A stretch of 64,000 nt of DNA. Origin: Bowmanella denitrificans. Lineage in GTDB: Bacteria; Pseudomonadota; Gammaproteobacteria; Enterobacterales; Alteromonadaceae. Below are positions 8,402 to 17,661 of the stretch, one piece after another (the stretch's first letter is position 1; every line of letters starts with the position of its first letter). A model generated the notes under the pieces. It ran no database searches and was not told the origin of the DNA. It saw only the letters and a program-made list of their open reading frames with translations. The stretch covers positions 62,001-126,000 of the forward strand of contig NZ_PEBU01000003.1 in NCBI RefSeq assembly GCF_002887595.1, given 5' to 3'. Both the position numbers and the translations under genes were made by a program.

Positions 8402-9148
8402 ATGCCTGACACTCCCCCTTCCCTACCCCAAGTTGCCGCCTTGATTGGCGAGCCGGCGCGTACCAGCATGCTGATAGCGTTAATGGCAGGAAAAGCACTG
8501 ACCGCCACAGAGCTGGCGCTGGAAGCGGAGATCAGCAGCCAAACCGCCAGTAGTCATCTGGCCAAACTGCTTGATTCAGGGCTGCTACTGATGGTGAAAC
8601 AAGGAAGACATAAATATTTTCGTTTGCGTAATGAACAAGTGGCTGGATTGATTGAAAACTTGCTGAACCTGACCAGCAGTTTGACTCAGTCTGCACATCA
8701 AACCGGGCCACAGGATCCCATGCTACGCAGGGCCAGAGTTTGTTACGACCATTTGGCAGGCGAGCTCGGGGTTCGTTTATATCAAGGGTTGTTGCAACAA
8801 GGACTGCTAGTTGAACAAGACAGCCAGGCCCGCCTGACCGAACCAGGCAAGCTGCACTTTACTCATCTGGGTTGCGACATCCTTCCCCTTGAGCAAAGCC
8901 AACGGCCTTTATGTCGGGCTTGTCTTGATTGGAGTGAACGAAGGTTCCATCTGGCTGGCAGTCTCGGCTATTGGATACTGGAAGATATCCTGAGTCGGGG
9001 TTGGGCCAAACGCATCCCGGATTCAAGAGCGATGCAGTTCAGTCAATCGGGAGAAAAAGCACTGTTGAAGCGCTATCTACTGCCCGACATTACTGCGAAT
9101 AAAGTTTACGCTTCCAAGCAAGTTACCCACCAGTCCCAGCAGACCTAA
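8402..9148 (+). CDS. ArsR-type winged-helix regulator with C-terminal cysteine-containing domain
   Basis: 248 residues from the ATG at 8402; a TTG frame opens at 8333 but would run through the putative operator. The ArsR winged HTH spans about 12-75 (LTATELALEAEISSQTASSHLAKLLDSGLL, wing KQGRHKYFRL). A second domain ends with RPLCRACLDWSERRFHLAGSLG near 168-189, the signature of a subgroup found beside monooxygenase or detoxification genes. Cysteines at 113, 158, 171 and 174 could sense metals or thiol-reactive compounds, but this is inference. The last 24 codons overlap the convergent gene that ends at 9077. It probably represses itself and the NIPSNAP-ABM-DUF6058 operon. Confidence 0.9.
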   Translation: MPDTPPSLPQVAALIGEPARTSMLIALMAGKALTATELALEAEISSQTASSHLAKLLDSGLLLMVKQGRHKYFRLRNEQVAGLIENLLNLTSSLTQSAHQTGPQDPMLRRARVCYDHLAGELGVRLYQGLLQQGLLVEQDSQARLTEPGKLHFTHLGCDILPLEQSQRPLCRACLDWSERRFHLAGSLGYWILEDILSRGWAKRIPDSRAMQFSQSGEKALLKRYLLPDITANKVYASKQVTHQSQQT

Positions 9149-12100
9149 TAACGACGATATCACCATATACAAAGAGTTACCGGAGAAGATCCCCAGCGCC
9201 ACCAGTAACACCACCGCCATCAAGGTGATAGGAAGTCTATATTGGTGCCAGTGGCCGATATTACCCTGCAGGATCATCGCTTTGAGGTTTTCGACCGATT
9301 CAGCGTGGCGAACAAAGTAAGCGAAGCTCTGATTGGCGATACGAATGCGACCATGACGAACAATGATTAAACCATTGGCCGCTAATTGCTCCAACACCAC
9401 CACATTGTTGGGGTTTACTCTTTTACCATAAGATAAATAGTACAAAGCCAACTTTTCAGCCGGGCTGCAGGCACTCCACCAAAACCGGAACAAGGCTTCA
9501 GCTTTGAGCAAAATACGATGAACTGCCGACCATTCATCGGCCGTTTTCTGCTCGTCCCTGAGAGTAAGCCAGCGCAGGTCGTGGTAGACCTTGTGTACTT
9601 TAGGTTCCGGCATATTTACCAATTCTTTATAGACAAAATGTAACATCGGCATGGCCTGAACCTCCTTGGCAATAAAGTCCACATCCAAAGGCAGAATATC
9701 CTGATCAGCATTTTGCACCGTGAAATCTTTTAAGCAATCAGCCCAGGCCATGTACTCCAGCGCTGGCATCAATTCCCTATTACCTTCTCCAGGTAAATTG
9801 GCGGTGGCATTTACCTTACGCAGACAATGATAGTCACAATAAAGATCCAATCCGGCTAGCTTATCCTGTTCCTTAAGCGCCTTGAGTTGATTGAGCAAGT
9901 CCAGTAACTGGCCTCTGGCCTTTAAGTCCTCCAATGCGTGCTCCAGATTATACAGGCACAGATGGTAACGGTTTTGTGACCATTCAATGGCGATTCTGAT
10001 ACCGCAAAAACTGCCAAGATTATCTCTTGAAAAAAGCGGGCACAACGCCAGCAACTTGTCTGTCAGACTAATCGCCTGACGGTTATGCTGCTGATACTGC
10101 TGCACATGCCTGTCGAGGCTCTGGCCCTTTTGGTATACGGAACGAAGGAAGATACACAACTTAGGATCAGGACTATGGTACTTGGAGGATTTAACCTGCT
10201 GATGCAGGCGGTTAAGATGGCGTAGCAGATTCAGACTGCCAAATAGCCGAACATACAACACATCTCGGTTCAACCCTACCCACAACACTATCAGTAAGAC
10301 CATACCTGCACTGACCAGCAAAATATTCGGCCAGGGACTGGCATTTCTTTGGATATCTGTATCAGCACCACTGGGGCGGCGACCAAAGACATAACGTTGC
10401 AGCCATTCATGAATATCAGTGAGCTGAGTAAAATGACCGAAGGACATAATATCCTCAGGTTTGCGCGCATTGGCAATTCCGCGGTCTTGCAATGGGACAT
10501 CAGGCAAAGCTTGCCCCATTTTCTGTGTATTGACCTGTGAATGATAGAAGTAGCGGTTACGTATTTCCTGTTGCCATTGCGCTGTGGCGTTTTGCCGCGA
10601 TTTGCTTAGCTCCTGATAATACCAACTCAGCGCGCCGCCATTAGCAGGACCAAGTTGATTTAGATAAAAGGTCAGTAAAACACTGGCAGCGGTGAACACC
10701 AATAGCAGATTAAACCAGCCTATGCCTACCCGTATTGGTTTCACCCTTAGCTGAATATGCCGGTTTTCCCTGCTCATACGCCAAAAATGCCAGCTTCCCC
10801 ATAACAAACCTAATGTGGCATAAAGCAGCGCCATAAAAACAGCAAAAAATTGGCGCTTTGCCATTGAGTAATCCAGCGCCGCACCGCACCAGTACCCGGT
10901 TAAAATTGCCGCAGTTAACACAGAGGTAAATAGCACCAGCTTGCGCCTGTCAATTACAAGAGGGATATGCAAGGCCGTTTTTACCTTTCCGGTATCGACC
11001 AAGCGCCGCACCAGAGCCACGGTAATGTAGCTTACGGCACAACAACTCAGCAGCAGAACGAAGTTTAACCAGAACATATTGGTCATATAATTATTCAGGG
11101 CATCTGACGGGATAAACACAACAACGGACCAGGGTTTGATCTTGCTTTGCACATGAACAAACCACCCAGGAAAACCGTGATAGTGCCCGCTGAGCGGTCG
11201 AATATCAGCCTCCTCATTGTACCTTTTGCTATCTCGCTCAGCCTGCAAGGAAAAACGCAGTGCCTCTGTCCCCAGATCACCACTGTCCAACTTTTCTGTC
11301 AGGCTGTAGCGAGACTGGTCATGAAACAGCACGTCGCCACTGCGTCTGTCGATAACCATTCTGATAAAATCCTGGTAGTGCCTGGCGTTATCTTCCGGTA
11401 TCTGCAGGGACGGCAGAAATATATCCCCTACAATCTCAAAAAACTGTCCCCCTTTTGGCAGCGCCAGGCCCAGTGTGGTACCCAGGGTACCGTCTTCAAT
11501 ATTGCGCAGTCTTTGAATATAAAACTGCAGTGTCCCACCCCAGTCAGGTGCATAATCTGCCACTGGCCAGCCCAGCCCCTGCCGCACGGTTTGAAAATAC
11601 TGACGTCTGGATAAGTCGGAAAACTTACTGGAACCATATTGCTCCACATAGGAAAACCTCGGCCCGCGCTGAACACCGCTACCATCCACCAAAGAGGCCT
11701 GAATCAAGGTCGGCTCAAATGCAAATTCTGTGTGTGCCGTCATCGGTGGCTGTTCACCTGCACATTGGCTGATATTGGTGTCGGTAAAGGCAAAACGTGC
11801 GGCATCGAAAACCGTCCAGATTGCCGCTTGACGATTGGATCGCGGTTCACTATTGCAAGTCAGTGTCATCGGCTGGTTTTCAATATCTAACCATGGACTA
11901 TGCTTTTTAAGCTGTTGATGTAGCGCTTCCTGAGTCAGAGCCTTGTCGAGTGAATGGTCTGTTATCAACTGGTTGTAAAAGCTGTGTAGCGGCTTAAGCT
12001 GAGTGAAAATGCGGTGTAAGTCTGAATCCAGATTGTTTGCAGTTCGCTCAGCCAGTTCAAATGCCCGCAACGCCTTATCACTTTTCTCCAGTTGCATCTG

Positions 12101-13114
12101 TGCATAGGCCAATGACAGCGCCACCACTGCAATAAATAACAAGTAGGTACTGTACATCGTAATACGGTAAAACAACTCATCCACCGTCTGATGTACCGAC
12201 AGCAGGAACAAACGCAGCATCACCCAGGCAAAAACCAGGGAAATCATACCAAGCAACCACTGCCCCCAGGTCCAGCGCTCACTGCTGTTAGAAGAAAGCT
12301 TTTCACTGGGCAGGACGCCCAGTAGGAATACCGGCTGTTGCCCCAGCCTGAATGGATAAAAATACAAACGGTAAGCACCCGGGTTTATCTGAATATCCAA
12401 GTAATGACTGAACCCAGGCAGCAATACTTTTTCATCCATAGAGATGTTGCTGTTCTTGCCACTGTTGCTCAAAAGTTGCAGCCAGTCGCGATTCAGTTCA
12501 ACGGCTATTTGCTTACTGAATTCGTCGACATTCACTACAGATAAAACCGGATTGGTGCCGGTATCCGCCAGAATGCTGTTATCTTTATGTACCAGCAGTA
12601 GCTGACTGAAATTGCGCTTATCTGAGTCCATCAAATCGGCCAAATCCAACTGCCAGCATACCTTGGCATCGCTATTTGATGCCGCATTTCCACTGTTAGT
12701 CACCGGGAAGATGATGCGATTGTCTTTAAGAGCTAACACCCCTGGCAGGCTTAATAATTCGGTCTGTGTTTGTGCAGGGGCGGGGGATGCAGGTGGTAAT
12801 TGGCAATGTGCCAGTTGTATTTGTCTGGCAGAGGGAAACAGGGTTTTAATTCTGGTTTGGTTGGATTGGCTAAAGCCTTTGGTATCCCAGCTGGTGAGCG
12901 TATCCAGTTGTTCCAGCTTCTGCCTGAATCGCAGGGAAATACTGGCCAGTTCACTAAAATAGTTGCGATTTACTGCCTGCTCGTGTTCACGCAGATGGTC
13001 ATAATAGACATACCCCAGCAGCATCAACACAATCAGTAACAAAGGCAACCAGATAGGTAATCTGGCTGCTTTTTTGCCATTGGTGCCTGCCCCTGCCGGG
13101 TTGTTATAACTCAT
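9077..13114 (-). CDS. Very large membrane protein with dCache-like sensor and degenerate ATPase/winged-helix-like C-terminal region
   Basis: 1345 residues from the ATG at 13114, preceded by GAGTGG; a GTG three codons upstream lacks a ribosome-binding site. There are about nine to ten membrane segments: one near 24-41, two at about 285-308 and 320-342, a cluster near 683-707, 728-750, 757-778 and 800-822, one at 931-952, and a C-terminal pair at 1296-1340. Residues about 345-680 resemble a double Cache extracellular sensor (DLSRRQYFQTV, then IDRRSGDVLFHDQ). The cytoplasmic block at 960-1290 contains CLYNLEHALEDLKARGQLLDLL, reminiscent of a Walker-B region in STAND/AAA-type proteins. EKLALYYLSYGKRVNPNN, RIRIANQSFAYFV resembles the winged-helix tail of such proteins. 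No P-loop is visible. It probably senses an extracellular signal. No partner gene is adjacent. Confidence 0.75.
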   Translation of the reverse strand: MSYNNPAGAGTNGKKAARLPIWLPLLLIVLMLLGYVYYDHLREHEQAVNRNYFSELASISLRFRQKLEQLDTLTSWDTKGFSQSNQTRIKTLFPSARQIQLAHCQLPPASPAPAQTQTELLSLPGVLALKDNRIIFPVTNSGNAASNSDAKVCWQLDLADLMDSDKRNFSQLLLVHKDNSILADTGTNPVLSVVNVDEFSKQIAVELNRDWLQLLSNSGKNSNISMDEKVLLPGFSHYLDIQINPGAYRLYFYPFRLGQQPVFLLGVLPSEKLSSNSSERWTWGQWLLGMISLVFAWVMLRLFLLSVHQTVDELFYRITMYSTYLLFIAVVALSLAYAQMQLEKSDKALRAFELAERTANNLDSDLHRIFTQLKPLHSFYNQLITDHSLDKALTQEALHQQLKKHSPWLDIENQPMTLTCNSEPRSNRQAAIWTVFDAARFAFTDTNISQCAGEQPPMTAHTEFAFEPTLIQASLVDGSGVQRGPRFSYVEQYGSSKFSDLSRRQYFQTVRQGLGWPVADYAPDWGGTLQFYIQRLRNIEDGTLGTTLGLALPKGGQFFEIVGDIFLPSLQIPEDNARHYQDFIRMVIDRRSGDVLFHDQSRYSLTEKLDSGDLGTEALRFSLQAERDSKRYNEEADIRPLSGHYHGFPGWFVHVQSKIKPWSVVVFIPSDALNNYMTNMFWLNFVLLLSCCAVSYITVALVRRLVDTGKVKTALHIPLVIDRRKLVLFTSVLTAAILTGYWCGAALDYSMAKRQFFAVFMALLYATLGLLWGSWHFWRMSRENRHIQLRVKPIRVGIGWFNLLLVFTAASVLLTFYLNQLGPANGGALSWYYQELSKSRQNATAQWQQEIRNRYFYHSQVNTQKMGQALPDVPLQDRGIANARKPEDIMSFGHFTQLTDIHEWLQRYVFGRRPSGADTDIQRNASPWPNILLVSAGMVLLIVLWVGLNRDVLYVRLFGSLNLLRHLNRLHQQVKSSKYHSPDPKLCIFLRSVYQKGQSLDRHVQQYQQHNRQAISLTDKLLALCPLFSRDNLGSFCGIRIAIEWSQNRYHLCLYNLEHALEDLKARGQLLDLLNQLKALKEQDKLAGLDLYCDYHCLRKVNATANLPGEGNRELMPALEYMAWADCLKDFTVQNADQDILPLDVDFIAKEVQAMPMLHFVYKELVNMPEPKVHKVYHDLRWLTLRDEQKTADEWSAVHRILLKAEALFRFWWSACSPAEKLALYYLSYGKRVNPNNVVVLEQLAANGLIIVRHGRIRIANQSFAYFVRHAESVENLKAMILQGNIGHWHQYRLPITLMAVVLLVALGIFSGNSLYMVISSLLGLLGLVGNLLGSVNFIRSNVGQ

Positions 13115-13228
13115 GCTGTCCACTCTTTGTTATCGCCAATCCCAAGCAACAACAAAACAGATGCTAACAACCGGAACGTCTGGGCTATAGGGTACAGTGA
13201 TACAACAAGTTAAAATCTCTCACCGACC

Positions 13229-13243
13229 GCTACAAATTGTAGC
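13229..13243. promoter_or_regulatory. 15-bp perfect palindrome upstream of the large sensor gene
   Basis: GCTACAAATTGTAGC is a 7-1-7 perfect palindrome, about 115 nt upstream of the ATG at 13114 and downstream of the RND operon terminator. It has the size of a dimeric regulator site. No candidate regulator is adjacent. Confidence 0.4.
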
Positions 13244-13283
13244 TTAATTCCTCCTAAGTCACTGAGAATGATAGTGAAGACAA

Positions 13284-13313
13284 AAATGGGCCGGATAGTA
13301 ACCCAGCCCATTT
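13284..13313 (-). terminator. Intrinsic terminator of the RND efflux operon
   Basis: On the minus strand an 8-bp perfect stem AAATGGGC/GCCCATTT encloses a 14-nt loop and runs into TTTTTG. It begins 1 nt after the stop codon of the permease gene (stop at 13315-13317). Confidence 0.75.
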
Positions 13314-13314
13314 A

Positions 13315-16300
13315 TCAATGATCTAACCCTTGCACGGCGTCCAGTTCACGTTCCAGACGTTCACTTTCATCGGCTCTGGGCTTAGTAAAACGAGCCAAAG
13401 CCAAATACAACACCGGGGTTAGATACAAGGTAAACACCACCGCCAGTCCAAGCCCGCCGAATACCACCCAGCCTATGGCATTACGTGCCTCGGCGCCTGC
13501 ACCGACAGATAAAATCAGCGGCAAGCCACCCAATATAGTAGAGAACAGCGTCATGGCAATAGGACGCAGGCGAATAACCGCGGCCTTCTCCACTGCTTCG
13601 CGCACCCCCAGGCCTTTATCCCGGAGCTGATCGGCAAATTCCACCAGCAAAATGGAATTTTTTGCCAGCAAACCAATCAACATCACCAAGCCGATTTGCG
13701 AATAAATGTTAATCGAGGTACCGGTTAAAAACAGTGCCAGCAGTGCCGCAGCAATGCCAAAAGGTACGGTTAACATTACCACTACCGCACTATTAACACT
13801 TTCAAACTGTGCGGCCAGCACCAGCAGCACAATAATAAAGGCCAGCACATAGGTCAGCAGCACTTCATAAGCGGTTTCCTCAAAGGTCAGGGCCTCGCCT
13901 TTAAACACCAGCGCGATGCTGTCCGGTAAACTTTGCTCGGCCAACTGACGCAATTGTTCCACCGCCTCAGCAATAGACATATCCGCTGGCAGCTCCATAT
14001 CCATCTCAATGGCACGGCGCTGGGCATAACGTTCCAGTTCAGCAGCCACCCCTTCTTCACTGATATTAGCCAGACTTGAAAGCGGTACTAGCTGACCACT
14101 GCGTGAGCCCACATAAAGATTGGACAAATCGCCCGGATCGTTAATGGTGTGATTTTGCGCCTGCAGCATAATGGGAATAGACTGATCGCCTACATTTAAG
14201 TCCGCCACATCGTCACCGTTGATGGCAGAGCGCAGGGTAGTGGCAATATCCGACAATGCCACGCCTAATTCTTCGGCCCGGCGTCTGTCGATATTGACGC
14301 GAAGTTGCGGCTGGGTGGGCTGATAGGAAATCTCCACCTTGCCCATTTGCGGCAGTTTTTGTTCAATCTCTCTGGCATAAGCCAACGCGGCGGCATAGAT
14401 CCTGGCATAGTCATCACCGGTTAGCGCCAGCTCAATGCCACCGCCCTGACCGCGCAAATCCAGACTGTTGGAGCCAAATGCCCGGCCCGGTGCGCCGGGA
14501 TTTTGTGCCAGCGGCCCACGAATCTCATTGATGATATCCTGCTGGCTGTGTTTACGCTCGCTCCAGTCCCGCAGTGGCACGGTAATAAATACAATATTCG
14601 GGTCCCACTGCCCTACAACGGTGTAAATAGAATCAATATCGCCGTCGTCCACATAAGGCAACAACACTTCTTCCATGGCCCTGGCTTGTCGGTCCATAAA
14701 ATTAAGTCCAACGCCATCCGGCCCGCGGGCAAAGATACGGATTTTGCCGCGGTCTTCGGTGGGCAGCAGTTCGTTTTCCAGATAATGGTACAGACCACTG
14801 GCAGCTCCAGCGGCCAGTAAACAGGCAAAAAAGGTTAGCCAGGCGCGGTCCAGTACCCAGTGCAGTGAGCGGCTGTAGCCTTTTTGCAGACGATAGCCAA
14901 AACGACTGAATAGATGAGTTCCGCCATTTTTCACCGGCAGTCTGGCCGTCAGCGCCGGCACCAGTGACAGTGCCACAAAGGATGAGATAATCACTGCCCC
15001 GGCCAATACTCCACCAAACTCACGGAACAGTCTTCCTGCGGTGGATGGCAAAAACGCGATGGGCACAAACACCGCAGCCAATACCGCCGTGGTGGCAACC
15101 ACAGCAAAAAATACCTCCCGGCTGCCAATCACTGCGGCCGCTCTTGGCCCCAATCCCATACCTCGACGACGTTGAATATTTTCCGATACCACAATGGCAT
15201 CATCGACGATAAGGCCGGTAGCCAGTACCAGAGCCAATAAGGTGAGAATATTAATGGAAAAACCCAGTGCCCAGATAATGGCCAGGGAACCGACCAGCGC
15301 CACAGGGATAGACAGTGCTGGCACAATAGTGGCACGCCAGGAGCCAATAAATACCCAAAGGGTGGCAATCACCAGCAAAATAGTCAGTCCCAGCGAGGTG
15401 ATCACCTCCTCCACCGAGCCACGAATAAACTGGGCATCATCTGAGGTGACTTGCAACCTGAGCTCCGGAAAACGTTTTTCCAGACGCTTGACCATGGCCA
15501 GCACTTCATCGGAAATCTCTATGGTATTGGAACGGGCCTGGCGAATAATTTCCACGCCAATCACGGGTCTGCCGTCCAGTCGCACAAAACTTTGTGCATC
15601 GGCCGGGCCGAAATACACCGACGCAACATCACCAATGCGGGTGTCGCCTTGTATCACTATGTCTTCCACCTGAACAGCAGTCACCGAGGTGGCATCTGCA
15701 CGCACAATCAGGGTTTGATCGGTTGAACGTAAGCTACCGGCTGGCACATCAAAAGGCGCCTGACGCAGCACTGCGGCCACATCCGGCACGGTTAGATTAA
15801 AACTGGTCAGGCGCAGCGGGTCAATCATCACCCGCAGTACCCGTTCTCTGTCGCCGTTTAAGCGCACATCCGCCACGCCAGGAATACTCAGAAACAAGGG
15901 AGCCAGGTCGGTATCCACCACCTGAGTCAGGGCTTCCAGTTCCAGTTTGTCACTGGATACCGCCAGGCTTACCACGGATTCTGCATCATTGTCTGCCTTG
16001 ATAATGGACAAGCGCTCCACATCATCGGGTAATTCCCGCTGTACCCGGCTGACCGACTCACGGGTTTCATTGGCGGCGTCATCTAAATCTATACCGGGGC
16101 GAAATTCCACCACGATACGGGCAAAACCTTCCTCACTTTGCGCGCGGATTGACTTAACGCCGCTGACCCTGGCCACCGCCCCTTCCAGCTTGCTGGTCAC
16201 TTCGGTATCCACGGTTTCCGGTGAACCACCCGGGAAGCTGGCTGTTACAGTGACAATGGGTCTGTCAACATCCGGCAATTCCCGCACTTCAACACCGTTG

Positions 16301-16413
16301 ATGGCAGCAAAACCGGCGATAATAATCAGCAGATTTAACACCACGATCAGCACCGGACGACGTATGGACAGCGACGGCAAATCGTTACTATGCAGGTATT
16401 GTTTAAAACTCAT
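13315..16413 (-). CDS. RND efflux pump inner-membrane permease (HAE1 family)
   Basis: 1032 residues, the full size of AcrB/MexB-type proton antiporters. TM1 (VLIVVLNLLIIIAGFAAI) is followed by ELPDVDRP and FPGGSPETVDTEVTSKLEGAV, the standard HAE1 start. TM4 carries the proton-relay pair in GLIVDDAIVVSENI, and TM10 carries the conserved lysine in GLLAKNSILLVEFA. It takes amphipathic compounds from the periplasm or inner leaflet and passes them to an outer-membrane channel. The adaptor gene ends 5 nt upstream, so the two form a two-gene operon. No TolC-type channel is encoded nearby, so it presumably borrows a shared one. The substrate range cannot be predicted. Confidence 0.96.
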   Translation of the reverse strand: MSFKQYLHSNDLPSLSIRRPVLIVVLNLLIIIAGFAAINGVEVRELPDVDRPIVTVTASFPGGSPETVDTEVTSKLEGAVARVSGVKSIRAQSEEGFARIVVEFRPGIDLDDAANETRESVSRVQRELPDDVERLSIIKADNDAESVVSLAVSSDKLELEALTQVVDTDLAPLFLSIPGVADVRLNGDRERVLRVMIDPLRLTSFNLTVPDVAAVLRQAPFDVPAGSLRSTDQTLIVRADATSVTAVQVEDIVIQGDTRIGDVASVYFGPADAQSFVRLDGRPVIGVEIIRQARSNTIEISDEVLAMVKRLEKRFPELRLQVTSDDAQFIRGSVEEVITSLGLTILLVIATLWVFIGSWRATIVPALSIPVALVGSLAIIWALGFSINILTLLALVLATGLIVDDAIVVSENIQRRRGMGLGPRAAAVIGSREVFFAVVATTAVLAAVFVPIAFLPSTAGRLFREFGGVLAGAVIISSFVALSLVPALTARLPVKNGGTHLFSRFGYRLQKGYSRSLHWVLDRAWLTFFACLLAAGAASGLYHYLENELLPTEDRGKIRIFARGPDGVGLNFMDRQARAMEEVLLPYVDDGDIDSIYTVVGQWDPNIVFITVPLRDWSERKHSQQDIINEIRGPLAQNPGAPGRAFGSNSLDLRGQGGGIELALTGDDYARIYAAALAYAREIEQKLPQMGKVEISYQPTQPQLRVNIDRRRAEELGVALSDIATTLRSAINGDDVADLNVGDQSIPIMLQAQNHTINDPGDLSNLYVGSRSGQLVPLSSLANISEEGVAAELERYAQRRAIEMDMELPADMSIAEAVEQLRQLAEQSLPDSIALVFKGEALTFEETAYEVLLTYVLAFIIVLLVLAAQFESVNSAVVVMLTVPFGIAAALLALFLTGTSINIYSQIGLVMLIGLLAKNSILLVEFADQLRDKGLGVREAVEKAAVIRLRPIAMTLFSTILGGLPLILSVGAGAEARNAIGWVVFGGLGLAVVFTLYLTPVLYLALARFTKPRADESERLERELDAVQGLDH

Positions 16414-16418
16414 AATGC

Positions 16419-17453
16419 TTACCCATTTGCCGCCATCACAGTCTGACCATCACGCAGGCTTTGAATACCTTCGGTGATTAACTGCTCGCCCTCACGCAAA
16501 GCACCAGACACCAGCAATCGACCTTTCAAACGCTGCTTAATCTGCACTTCAATTCGTTCGGCTTTGTTTTCTCTTGCCACCCACACATAAGCACCATTGG
16601 CCCCCCATGACAGTGCGACTTCAGGAATCACCGCATGGCTGTCCCCTTCAATATGCAGCGCCACGCGAAAACTCATACCCGGCAGGAAATTATCCTGGGT
16701 ATTGTCAATGATGGCGCGCACGCCAATAGTGCGGCTGGCACTATCAACACGTGAATCTATCTGGACAATGCGGGCCGGAATCTCCTGCTCCTGGTTCTGC
16801 CACGGCCTGAGGTTTAATGTTGCGCCTGATTGCAACAGCCCCAGTGCTGCTTCAGGGGCGCGGAAATTAACAAACAACTGTGTGCGGTTATCGATGCTGG
16901 TAATGGCAGTCTGTAAGTTAATCCGGTCACCCACTTCCACATCAGTAAGACCTAACACACCGTCAAAAGGCGCGATCACCTGGCGATCCTGCAACTCGGT
17001 ATTGGCCTCATCAAGCTGGACTTTAGCCAGGTCGCGCTGGGTTACCGCGTCATCCAGTTCACTTTGCGCAATCGCGCCACGTTTACGGTTCTCTTGCAAA
17101 CGCACAACCGTGCGCTCGGCATCGGCCAGCAGAATTTTTGCACGCTCAACTGCGACTTTCTGACGCCGGGCATCCAGTTCCAGCAGCAGTTGCCCTTTAA
17201 CCACCCGATCACCCGGCTGAAAATGGACGGCAACCACCCTGTCAGCTACCGCGGGATAGAGCACCACCGACTGCAATGCTTCTGTTGTGCCAACCGCTTC
17301 CACCCGGCTGCTTTGCCGTTCAAACTCTAAGGTGCTGGTCAACACTTTAGCGGGTCTGGCAGCAGGTCCTGCCTGCGCCGATACCCCTGCACTGAAAATG
17401 CCACACAGCAACATTAAACACCCGCACACCGCAGCAGGCATAAACAACTTCAT
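16419..17453 (-). CDS. RND efflux periplasmic adaptor subunit (membrane fusion protein)
   Basis: 344 residues from the ATG at 17453, which has AAGGA at ideal spacing and begins a signal peptide (MKLFMPAAVCGCLMLLCG, cut near VSAQA). The open frame continues 43 codons upstream, but those residues are not signal-like. Domains in order are lipoyl/barrel-sandwich (VVAVHFQPGDRVVKGQLLLELD), an alpha-hairpin (about 105-150), the returning lipoyl half (VIAPFDGVLGLTDVEVGDRI), a beta-barrel and a membrane-proximal domain. It bridges the permease to the outer-membrane channel. A GC-rich hairpin (17477-17496) lies in the leader, about 24 nt before the start. Confidence 0.95.
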   Translation of the reverse strand: MKLFMPAAVCGCLMLLCGIFSAGVSAQAGPAARPAKVLTSTLEFERQSSRVEAVGTTEALQSVVLYPAVADRVVAVHFQPGDRVVKGQLLLELDARRQKVAVERAKILLADAERTVVRLQENRKRGAIAQSELDDAVTQRDLAKVQLDEANTELQDRQVIAPFDGVLGLTDVEVGDRINLQTAITSIDNRTQLFVNFRAPEAALGLLQSGATLNLRPWQNQEQEIPARIVQIDSRVDSASRTIGVRAIIDNTQDNFLPGMSFRVALHIEGDSHAVIPEVALSWGANGAYVWVARENKAERIEVQIKQRLKGRLLVSGALREGEQLITEGIQSLRDGQTVMAANG

Positions 17454-17476
17454 AGGATGTCCTTGAGATATACCAT

Positions 17477-17496
17477 GCCCGCCATCTGCGGCGGGC
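17477..17496. repeat. GC-rich hairpin in the leader of the RND operon
   Basis: GCCCGCC at 17477-17483 and GGCGGGC at 17490-17496 form a 7-bp perfect stem with a 6-nt loop. On the plus strand it is followed by AAAAATTTT. On the minus strand, the sense of the RND operon, it precedes the Shine-Dalgarno sequence without a T-run. It may protect the mRNA 5' end or act as a reverse-oriented terminator. Confidence 0.45.
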
Positions 17497-17661
17497 AAAA
17501 ATTTTAATTTCATCAATGGGGTACGAACTATAAAGCAAGTCTGATCAAACATATCCCTGACTTCGACAGACTGCTGAGACAAAGCGCTTAAATAGCGAGA
17601 GTTAACCTGATGCGGCTGTTTTTGTCATGGCCTTGACGCAATCTTTACAATTCAATCAATG

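Noticed and set aside
17454-17582. N-terminal extension of the RND adaptor
   Set aside because: It would place the signal peptide 43 residues inside the protein; AAGGA precedes the internal ATG.
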